Positions 1-6,097 of a stretch of 6,953 nucleotides of DNA are shown in pieces. The notes below the pieces were generated by a model. It saw only the letters and a program-made list of their open reading frames with translations, did not search any database and was not told the DNA's origin. The position numbers and the translations under genes were made by a program. The stretch's first letter is position 1, and each line of letters begins with the position of its first letter. This stretch comes from Candidatus Methanomethylophilaceae archaeon (GTDB taxonomy: Archaea; Thermoplasmatota; Thermoplasmata; Methanomassiliicoccales; Methanomethylophilaceae), in contig JAEDJU010000067.1 of NCBI GenBank assembly GCA_016296195.1, forward strand, positions 1-6,953, written 5' to 3'.

Positions 1-1372
1 TCTTCCCCTGTATGGGACCGTGGAACTCCCTCTTCTCGGGTTCCCTGAGCTCCCTGAAGGAGCATATGCCGTTCATGTCCATGTCCACACGCATGCTGAC
101 CCTGCGGAGATAGCGCGGAAGTGTGTACCCGCCGTCGTGGGGTTCACCATCGTATCCGGTGCTCATGGTGGAGACGGGTGTTATCCTGCCCACACCTGCC
201 GCGTAAAGTGCGGCGGAGACCGGTTCGATATCGTCCAACCTGCATGCGAGTCCGGCGGTCTGCAGGTACTGCCTCATGCATCTGAGCTTCGAAGGCAGCC
301 TGTCCCTGGTCAGAGGGGACAACCAAACGGTGCGGAACAACGGGGACGGGAGGAAGCGGGTGTCGTATCCGACGAGGATCCTCCAAATACCCTCGGGATC
401 CCTGATGGTGTCCCCGGGGTTGAAGTAGGTGTCACAGTCGTGGACCTGGGTGACGGCCGTGATCTCTGCGGCCTGTGCATCGTCGGGGGCCTTGCGGGGA
501 TACTTGGTCTTCGCCCTGTCCAATGCCTCCCCCAGCATCCTGGCGGCCTTGTCGATGACATCCCTGTCATCGGTGTCTATGAGGACGCACTGGGGACTGG
601 AACAGGACTGCTGCTCATTCCTGCAGACGCTCTTGGCCACATCATCCATGGTCTCCTCGGTGATGCAGTCCGGTTCGATGTATGCGAAACTGATCCTGTG
701 TCCCCAGACAACAAAGGGTATGCCGCGCGGGGCGGACTCCCTGATGGAGGCGACGGCCTCCTCCCCTCCCCAGACGCTGATGCAATCGGCCCTGTCCAGA
801 AGGAATCCCATGGTCTCCTTGTCGGAGGACGAGAACCTCAGGAGGTAGACGAAATCCCCGATGCCGGGATGCTCGCACAGGTCACCTATGACCTCGCATG
901 CGAACTCACCGATCCCGGAGGCGACCTTCATGACGTTGATGTTTCCCGTTATGAGACCGTCCGCCATGGCGGTGGGTGCGACTATGGGCGAGTTACCGGA
1001 TGTGACGTGGAACAGAACCCCTAGAGGCCTCCACGCCTCGTACAGCTGCTCCGAGGCCGAGATCCTGTTCAGTTCGAACAGGTCCTGTGTCCCCAGCTCC
1101 CTGTCGATCTTCGTCATCATCGACTCGCGGCTGTACACCTGTGCCAACGCGTTGATGATCGCCATCGGGTCCTCGGCATGGTCCCTCTCCAGGGCCTCCC
1201 TGTACCTGTCGATGTCACCGGAGCGGATGCGTCTGCTGATCGAATCGCAGGCCTCGATGACATCCTCGACCTTGGGCACCCTGCCGATCGTGGACTCTAT
1301 CTCGGAATCCAATGTTCCCAGGAGGTCCCTGAAGGAATCGACCTTTCTTCCCTTCCAAATACTGACGGCCAT
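1..1372 (-). CDS. LuxC-like acyl-CoA/acyl-protein reductase (3' end cut by window edge)
   Basis: Visible are 457 residues from the ATG at 1372-1370; the C-terminus lies beyond the left edge. Family members are roughly 480 residues, so little is missing. LuxC enzymes take an activated fatty-acyl group on a cysteine and reduce it to an aldehyde with NADPH; they share the aldehyde dehydrogenase fold. Seen here are HVTSGNSP (122-129) and NINVMKV (144-150), which belong to the nucleotide-binding half. The nucleophile motif QSCSSPQ (255-261) has the probable catalytic Cys257. PHDGGYTLPRYLR lies at 411-423, near the C-terminus as in the family. The start is fixed by AGGAGG seven bases upstream, inside the end of the LuxE-like gene, whose TGA stop is one base away. 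Adjacency to LuxE supports a two-step fatty acid reductase. No luciferase genes are visible, so the fate of the aldehyde is unknown. Family assignment is firm; substrate and chain length are not inferable. Confidence 0.93.
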   Translation of the reverse strand, partial: MAVSIWKGRKVDSFRDLLGTLDSEIESTIGRVPKVEDVIEACDSISRRIRSGDIDRYREALERDHAEDPMAIINALAQVYSRESMMTKIDRELGTQDLFELNRISASEQLYEAWRPLGVLFHVTSGNSPIVAPTAMADGLITGNINVMKVASGIGEFACEVIGDLCEHPGIGDFVYLLRFSSSDKETMGFLLDRADCISVWGGEEAVASIRESAPRGIPFVVWGHRISFAYIEPDCITEETMDDVAKSVCRNEQQSCSSPQCVLIDTDDRDVIDKAARMLGEALDRAKTKYPRKAPDDAQAAEITAVTQVHDCDTYFNPGDTIRDPEGIWRILVGYDTRFLPSPLFRTVWLSPLTRDRLPSKLRCMRQYLQTAGLACRLDDIEPVSAALYAAGVGRITPVSTMSTGYDGEPHDGGYTLPRYLRRVSMRVDMDMNGICSFRELREPEKREFHGPIQGK

Positions 1373-1373
1373 C

Positions 1374-2543
1374 TCAACGCCTCCTGAGCAGTTCGGATGC
1401 CGCTATGGCACAGCTCTTGTTCTTGGAGACACCGGCACGACCGACGAGTTCCAACCACGGTGCCCTGTTCCCGCACTTGCAGCTTCCCGGCGAGTGCATT
1501 ATCCCGAAGTCACCCATCATCAGACTGGTGACCGGGACGGCAGTGTTCATTGCGGAAACGAAGTTGACGAATCCCTTCTTGCCGTAATCCAGAGGCTCCA
1601 GTGTCACCGGGTCGCGGATGAGGATCCTGTCGTAGACCGGCATGTGGAAGTGATGCTCCTCGCAATCCGTGTATCCCACACCGTGTTCGACAGCCCCATA
1701 TGACTCCCTGAAGCATGTGTGGTCCAGACCCAATCTGGATCCCACGTACTCCCTGAACTCCTGAGGGGAGACCTGCTTGTCGGCGAATCCCTTCCATCCG
1801 CCTCCCATGCACACGAAGGAACGTCCGTTCAGCTTCAGCGGGGGCATGCCCATGGCCTCCATCTTCTGCAGTGTGAAGTAGAGGAAAGCCGGGAATCCGA
1901 GGATGTACACGGGGAGACCCTGCTCCTCGAACCTCTTCAACGCCTCTATGCAGCCGAAGAGGTCGAACTCGTGTCCGGTGCCGTTGTACTTCAGTCCGTA
2001 GACCAGCTCGTTCTCCTTCCCGTACCTGCGCATGACCTGCCTGGTCCTCATGGTACCCATGCTGACACCGGGTGCGGGTTCGTACGAATACAACAGGAAG
2101 TTCACCGGCTCGTCGATGATGTGCCCGTAGTAGTCCATCTGGGTGTCCACGGTCTTGTCGGTGGCGAAGAGGCTCCAACTGTCGAAGAACATCTGACTCT
2201 TCTGACCGGATGTACCCGATGAGGTCAATGTGAGCTTGACGTCCTCCTCCGGGGCGGTCCTGATGGTGTGCGTCTTGTAGAAGTTGGCGTGGATCGGCGG
2301 TATCTTCGCGATGTCGTCGATGGTCTTCAGATCGTCGATGGAGAAACCGTTCCTCTCCAACCAGTCGGCGTAGAAGGGGCATGCGCTGTGCAGCCTCAGG
2401 TTCTCCCTTATGGATTCGAGGAAGACCTCGTTCGTCCCTTCGATGTCGTAGGGATCCTCTGATCCCCAAAGCTCCCTTGTGGCCGGCATCCCGTCCAGCT
2501 CCGGAACGGGGTCGTCCAATCCTCTTATGTGGAAATCATTCAT
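1374..2543 (-). CDS. LuxE-like acyl-protein synthetase
   Basis: This is a 389-residue protein, close to the roughly 370-380 residues of classical LuxE. The family activates a carboxylic acid with ATP to an acyl-adenylate and moves the acyl group to a cysteine near its own C-terminus, for delivery to LuxC. Seen here are the adenylate-forming loop TSSGTSGQKS (107-116), FRESYGAVEHG (278-288) and MGDFG (343-347), the last like the ribose-binding Asp region of adenylate-forming enzymes. A C-terminal CKCGN (355-359) is followed by GRAGVSKNKSCA (368-379). Cys378 is 12 residues from the end, much as the acylated cysteine is placed in LuxE, so it is the likely acyl carrier (inference). The frame stays open to 2780, but that extension only overlaps the upstream gene. 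ATG 2543 has GGAGG seven bases upstream and forms an ATGA overlap with the upstream stop, so it is preferred. Confidence 0.92.
   Translation of the reverse strand: MNDFHIRGLDDPVPELDGMPATRELWGSEDPYDIEGTNEVFLESIRENLRLHSACPFYADWLERNGFSIDDLKTIDDIAKIPPIHANFYKTHTIRTAPEEDVKLTLTSSGTSGQKSQMFFDSWSLFATDKTVDTQMDYYGHIIDEPVNFLLYSYEPAPGVSMGTMRTRQVMRRYGKENELVYGLKYNGTGHEFDLFGCIEALKRFEEQGLPVYILGFPAFLYFTLQKMEAMGMPPLKLNGRSFVCMGGGWKGFADKQVSPQEFREYVGSRLGLDHTCFRESYGAVEHGVGYTDCEEHHFHMPVYDRILIRDPVTLEPLDYGKKGFVNFVSAMNTAVPVTSLMMGDFGIMHSPGSCKCGNRAPWLELVGRAGVSKNKSCAIAASELLRRR
1380..1385 (-). promoter_or_regulatory. Shine-Dalgarno site of the LuxC-like gene
   Basis: AGGAGG on the minus strand lies seven bases before the ATG at 1372 and overlaps the last codons of the LuxE-like gene. 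It fixes the LuxC start and suggests translational coupling of the two enzymes. Confidence 0.8.
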
Positions 2544-3949
2544 AGGTCTCCCTCCGGGTCGAGATCGCGTACCATCGCCACCAACCTTCCGAATGAATCG
2601 GTGGTCTTGATCGATGAGTAGTCCACGATGCGTGACATCGGGTTCTGCATGATCAGATAGTCGCATCCCGAGGAAACCGGGAACATCCCGGTGCAGAAGT
2701 ATCCCAGACCCTTGGCCGTCTCGTATGCGTATGGGGCGGACGGGTCCTGGATGTTTATCATGAGCTCGGCTATCTCGCAACCGATCTCCTTCAGTCCACG
2801 GAGCTCCCTCCTCATGACCTGGAGATGGTCCTCCCCGGTCCTGTCGATGTAGGTGCGTCCGACGGACATCACATTGTTGAATTCTGTTATCATGGACGAA
2901 TCGCCCGTAGGCTCCGCCGCATCCCCGAAAGGACGCTCTATGCCAAGACCACCATCGATGAAGTCGCAGAGGTCCATGACCTCCTCGGGGACGTGGATGG
3001 TCCTGGGCTCGTCACGGAAGGACTTGGCCGACCACAGCATGGTCCTGCGGGAACCCTGACCCTCGAATGATGTGCCAATGTCCGGCGGGATCCTGTTGAA
3101 CCCCACCACACAGGGCCACATGCCCATCTTGTCGCTGACCATCTGGGTGTAGGGATGGTACGCCACGGGTTCCATGTTCACCGATTGCAGTCCGAGCGAT
3201 TCCGCCTGGTGCATGGCGTTGTCGATCATCCTGTTCATGATGGAGCACTTCCTGAACCTCTTCTTGACCACGACCGTCGCCATCTCCGCTGTTCCCGGGA
3301 GACGGGGGGTACGGACAAGTGCCATGAAACCGGCCACCTCCCCGCTCGGTGCTGTGGACGTGAAAGGGATGAAACTCCCGTCCCTAGTGGATTCCACCAG
3401 TCTCTCCGGGATGTAGACGGCCTCGTTCACATAGGTGTACCCGAACTCGTCGTAGAGGCATTGGGCCACCTGCATGCACTCCTCCGGTCTCATGGGATGG
3501 ATGTTGAAATCATCCGGCTTCATGCACTGCCTGAACTCAGACACATCATCCTCATCGGAGTCGATGTGGGGCACCGGGAGACGGAAGGTCTGCTCCCTCC
3601 CCTCTCTCCCCAGGTTCCTGAGCTCCGCACCGTCGGTCCTGTTCAGGATGCGTGCGACGTCGGAGTACCCTCCGTTCTCCAATGTGGAGTAATCGAAGGG
3701 GACACCCTTGTCCCTCACGGAATAGACGAGCTCGTCCCCGTCCCTCCTGATGATGATGTCTATCTTGGGATCGTATCCGTAGGATGAACCGTAGGATATC
3801 AGTCCGATGAGGATCTCCTCAAGGTTCAGCCTCATGCGGAGGAGCAGTCCCTCGTCCATGCCCTGTCCGCGGGATACGGACTCCGCCATCGTCAGGACAC
3901 ACGGGATCATCCCCTCGTCCGCACGGATGGTGACATCGACGAGATCCAT
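2540..3949 (-). CDS. Fusion of degenerate RsbW/SpoIIAB-type ATPase domain with GNAT-like acetyltransferase domain(s)
   Basis: This 469-residue protein appears soluble, with no membrane segment. Residues 1-125 resemble the histidine-kinase-like ATPase fold of anti-sigma-factor kinases: LNLEEILIGLISYG (41-54) is the N-box region and VRDKGVPFDY (78-87) the DxGxxFD box. The usual N-box Asn is Gly49, however, and the glycine-rich lid box (GGxGIHL in the neighbouring phosphatase gene) is only GGYSD (93-97). Kinase activity is therefore doubtful. Residues about 148-290 look like a GNAT domain: VVVKKRFRKCSIMNRMID (226-243) sits where acetyl-CoA is normally bound, but the usual glycines of that loop are absent. 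Residues about 370-440 resemble a second GNAT-type half, with QDPSAPYAYE (401-410) and GCDYLIMQN (428-436). ATPase-GNAT fusions beside STAS proteins occur in other microbes (general knowledge). The start follows the STAS stop by four bases and has a GGTGA site. The likely role is a STAS partner or effector; substrate unknown. Confidence 0.82.
   Translation of the reverse strand: MDLVDVTIRADEGMIPCVLTMAESVSRGQGMDEGLLLRMRLNLEEILIGLISYGSSYGYDPKIDIIIRRDGDELVYSVRDKGVPFDYSTLENGGYSDVARILNRTDGAELRNLGREGREQTFRLPVPHIDSDEDDVSEFRQCMKPDDFNIHPMRPEECMQVAQCLYDEFGYTYVNEAVYIPERLVESTRDGSFIPFTSTAPSGEVAGFMALVRTPRLPGTAEMATVVVKKRFRKCSIMNRMIDNAMHQAESLGLQSVNMEPVAYHPYTQMVSDKMGMWPCVVGFNRIPPDIGTSFEGQGSRRTMLWSAKSFRDEPRTIHVPEEVMDLCDFIDGGLGIERPFGDAAEPTGDSSMITEFNNVMSVGRTYIDRTGEDHLQVMRRELRGLKEIGCEIAELMINIQDPSAPYAYETAKGLGYFCTGMFPVSSGCDYLIMQNPMSRIVDYSSIKTTDSFGRLVAMVRDLDPEGDL
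2551..2555 (-). promoter_or_regulatory. Shine-Dalgarno site of the LuxE-like gene
   Basis: GGAGG on the minus strand lies seven bases before ATG 2543, inside the end of the ATPase-GNAT gene. Together with the four-base ATGA overlap it decides between this start and the longer open frame reaching 2780. Confidence 0.8.
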
Positions 3950-3953
3950 GATG

Positions 3954-3958
3954 TCACC
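3954..3958 (-). promoter_or_regulatory. GGTGA-type Shine-Dalgarno site of the ATPase-GNAT gene
   Basis: GGTGA ends four bases before ATG 3949 and overlaps the TGA stop of the STAS gene. GGTGA pairs with the 16S rRNA 3' end and is a common archaeal form of the site. It is the only start in the block without a GGAGG-like core, so its translation may be weaker or depend on ribosomes finishing the STAS gene. Confidence 0.6.
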
Positions 3959-4247
3959 CCATGAGGGTGTCGAAATCGGAGATCTCCAGGACCTCCTTCA
4001 CCAATCCGGTGGCGTTCTCCACCTTCACCTTGGAGCCGGACTTCCTCAGAACCAGTATGGCCCTCAGTCCGGCACTCGAGATGTACTTCAGCTCGGAGAG
4101 GTCCAGTATGACGCCCTTCCCGGCGCATCTTCCGACGACCTCGCTCTGGAAACGCGGGGCGGTCTCCGAATCCAACCTGCCCCTGAGCCTCACGACGATG
4201 GAACCGTCCCTCTCCCCGTAATCTATACCCAGAATATCCTCGGACAT
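3954..4247 (-). CDS. STAS-domain anti-anti-sigma-factor-type switch protein (SpoIIAA/RsbV-like)
   Basis: This 97-residue protein is a single STAS domain of normal length. Proteins of this family bind an RsbW-type partner when unphosphorylated and release it when a conserved serine is phosphorylated. Seen here are VVRLRGRLDSETAPRF (18-33), VILDLSELKYIS (46-57) and SSAGLRAIL (57-65). By alignment with the DSSG/DSTG site of SpoIIAA and RsbV, Ser58 is the expected phosphorylation site, and the SSAGLR variant is common in the family. The frame is open to 4301, but ATG 4247 is chosen because GGAGGA lies just upstream and the phosphatase gene's TAA ends one base before it. It sits between the phosphatase/ATPase gene and the ATPase-GNAT gene, both plausible partners. 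If the host is an archaeon there is no sigma factor to control, so the downstream target would be something else, perhaps the ATPase-GNAT protein (inference). Confidence 0.92.
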   Translation of the reverse strand: MSEDILGIDYGERDGSIVVRLRGRLDSETAPRFQSEVVGRCAGKGVILDLSELKYISSAGLRAILVLRKSGSKVKVENATGLVKEVLEISDFDTLMG

Positions 4248-4248
4248 C

Positions 4249-6093
4249 TTACTCTCCTCCTTGCTTTGAAATGAATGTGACCGTGAGCATGTTCCTGTCA
4301 TCCCTGTACAGGTAATCCATGGAATCGCTCATCACCGATACCAGATGGATACCCTCGCCTCCGGGCTCCCTCTCATCCAAGGGGACACCCTCGTTGCGGT
4401 TGGAGACGGTGGTGGGATCGAACATCACCCCTGAATCGATGAACGAAATGGAAATGCTTTCGCCGGAACGTCCGACAGTTATGCGGACATCACCGTCTCC
4501 GTCGGGATAGGCGTTCTCCGCTATGTTGAGGAATATCTCCTCGGTGACCAGCTCCGCCTTCATCGCCAACATGAGATCGAACCTCTCCGACACCCATGAG
4601 ACGGCCTCGGGACATACCTCCCTCCTGGCATCGAACACCTTGGATTCAGTCCTCCTGTAGACTGCTGCGACTATGGTAACGTCGTCGGTGGCCTCGGATC
4701 CGGACATGAACGACCTGACATCGGAACGGAGGGCATCCACCATCGGACCGGCATCATCGTTTTGTGATAGGATCATGGGGATGCGTTCCTCCCCGTAGAA
4801 GCGTCCCCCGTGCTCCGCCTCGTTGACACCGTCCGTGTATGCGAGGATGGCATCCCCGTCGGAGACGGTGATACTGGATGATGTGTAGCGGTGGTCCATG
4901 AACCCCATCATCGGCCCCCTTCCACCCTCCAATCTCGAGATATCACCGTCTCTGCGTACGAAGGGAGGGACGTGACCCGCATTGATGTACTCCAGTTCAC
5001 CCGTATCCATATCCAAGATCGCGAGGAACGCGGTGACGAACATGCATGTGGGGTTATCTTCAGACAATGATGAGTTCGCCGATGAGACGGCATCCTCCAA
5101 TGAGGATCCCGACATCATCCTGTCCTTGATGGTGCTCTTACACCTCATCATGTACAATGCAGCGGGAATCCCCTTTCCGGATACATCCGCCACCACGATA
5201 CCGACCTTCCTGTCCGTTATCGGGAAGAAGTCGCAGAAATCGCCGGCGATCTCCCTGGCCGGTTCCATGATGGACCTGATGGACACACCCCTCATCCAAT
5301 CCAGGGTCCTGCCATCGGGGATGATGGACTGCTGGAGGCTCCTCGCAGTCTCCAATTCCGCATCCCTCCTGGCATGGGATATCACTCCGGATATGCCCAT
5401 GAACATCACCCTGATCATCACAACGAATGTGACCGCCGTCATGATGCAGATCACACTGGTGAGTCCGCTTCCGGAACCCTGTTCGAAAAGCCAGAGGATC
5501 AGGCATCCGGTGATGCAGATCGCCATGAAGACCGTGGCCACCATGTACGGCCCGGCATAGCCCCTGGATTCCCCGACGAACCTCTCCAGCTCCCCGTTCA
5601 TGCGGTTCCCCATCAACAGGACCGTGATGGCACCGAATGCGATGGCGCACATCATCAGGTCCACGTATGTGTTCCCCGCGAAATAGGAGTCTATGAGCTC
5701 GACCACGCCCAGGGACACCATGCTGGAACCTACCACGACCACAACGAGGTCGATGAGGGAGACGGTGATACGGCCCCTGATGTCACCCTTGTACAACGAG
5801 ACGGCGGCGACAGCCGTGGTCAACGGCATGAAGAGCAGGTTGAAGGACACCAGTGCGCTTCCGTCGAACAGGTTGTAGTCGTAATCCCCGAATACACCGC
5901 ACATAGTGAGGACCGCTGGGATCAGGGGGATGCCTACGATGACGGCCCATCCTCCCAGGACCACAGGAACGGGATATCTGCGTTCCAGGACCCGCCCCAT
6001 CAGGAATCCGGTGAATGACATCTGTATCAGATAGAACAGCATCCACAGGACCTCGAATGTCAGGTCGTCCGGTTCCAGATAGGGGATGACCAT
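4249..6093 (-). CDS. Membrane SpoIIE/RsbU-type PP2C phosphatase with C-terminal RsbW-type ATPase domain
   Basis: This 614-residue protein has three parts. Residues 1-240 hold about seven hydrophobic segments (near 13-33, 42-66, 80-101, 110-134, 143-162, 182-204, 211-236), probably a membrane sensor. A linker with the SLQQSIIP motif (252-259), usual before such domains, leads to a PP2C/SpoIIE phosphatase. Its metal-binding motifs are all present: EIAGDFCDF (281-289), DVSGKGIPAAL (303-313), NAGHVPP (371-377), YTDGVNEA (419-426) and DDVTIV (470-475). Residues about 490-610 form an intact ATPase domain with TEEIFLNIAENAY (517-529, N-box Asn523), DSGVMFDP (553-560) and GGEGIHLV (578-585). The family removes phosphate from STAS proteins, while an RsbW-type domain phosphorylates them, so one polypeptide may carry both activities against the STAS protein encoded next. 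ATG 6093 follows the upstream stop by four bases and has GGGAGGG before it. The signal sensed is unknown. Confidence 0.93.
   Translation of the reverse strand: MVIPYLEPDDLTFEVLWMLFYLIQMSFTGFLMGRVLERRYPVPVVLGGWAVIVGIPLIPAVLTMCGVFGDYDYNLFDGSALVSFNLLFMPLTTAVAAVSLYKGDIRGRITVSLIDLVVVVVGSSMVSLGVVELIDSYFAGNTYVDLMMCAIAFGAITVLLMGNRMNGELERFVGESRGYAGPYMVATVFMAICITGCLILWLFEQGSGSGLTSVICIMTAVTFVVMIRVMFMGISGVISHARRDAELETARSLQQSIIPDGRTLDWMRGVSIRSIMEPAREIAGDFCDFFPITDRKVGIVVADVSGKGIPAALYMMRCKSTIKDRMMSGSSLEDAVSSANSSLSEDNPTCMFVTAFLAILDMDTGELEYINAGHVPPFVRRDGDISRLEGGRGPMMGFMDHRYTSSSITVSDGDAILAYTDGVNEAEHGGRFYGEERIPMILSQNDDAGPMVDALRSDVRSFMSGSEATDDVTIVAAVYRRTESKVFDARREVCPEAVSWVSERFDLMLAMKAELVTEEIFLNIAENAYPDGDGDVRITVGRSGESISISFIDSGVMFDPTTVSNRNEGVPLDEREPGGEGIHLVSVMSDSMDYLYRDDRNMLTVTFISKQGGE
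4255..4260 (-). promoter_or_regulatory. Shine-Dalgarno site of the STAS gene
   Basis: GGAGGA lies seven bases before ATG 4247 and codes for the Gly-Gly near the end of the phosphatase protein. It decides the STAS start in favour of 4247 over the in-frame codon at 4301. Confidence 0.8.
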
Positions 6094-6097
6094 GACA

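Noticed and set aside
20..1024. A 334-codon open frame on the plus strand.
   Set aside because: It lies opposite the LuxC-like gene, which has clear family motifs. Its translation has no recognisable domain and it has no ribosome site; it results from high G+C and codon bias.
1510..2469. A 319-codon minus-strand frame within the LuxE-like gene.
   Set aside because: It is in another frame of a well-supported gene and encodes an Arg/His-rich sequence typical of out-of-frame reading.
1374..2543. Phenylacetate-CoA ligase or other CoA ligase instead of LuxE.
   Set aside because: The adenylate-forming loop is shared, but the length, the Cys near the C-terminus and the adjacent LuxC favour acyl-protein synthetase.
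2544..2780. Longer N-terminus for the LuxE-like protein starting at 2780.
   Set aside because: The extra 79 residues overlap the end of the ATPase-GNAT gene and look like out-of-frame sequence. The start at 2543 has a good ribosome site and gives a normal LuxE length.
4248..4301. Longer start for the STAS protein at 4301.
   Set aside because: The 18 extra residues overlap the phosphatase's C-terminal coding sequence, are absent from the STAS fold, and lack a ribosome site as good as that before 4247.
5374..6018. A 214-codon plus-strand frame rich in His and Asp.
   Set aside because: It is the antisense of the membrane-segment coding region; His/Asp-rich composition is what antisense of hydrophobic codons gives here.
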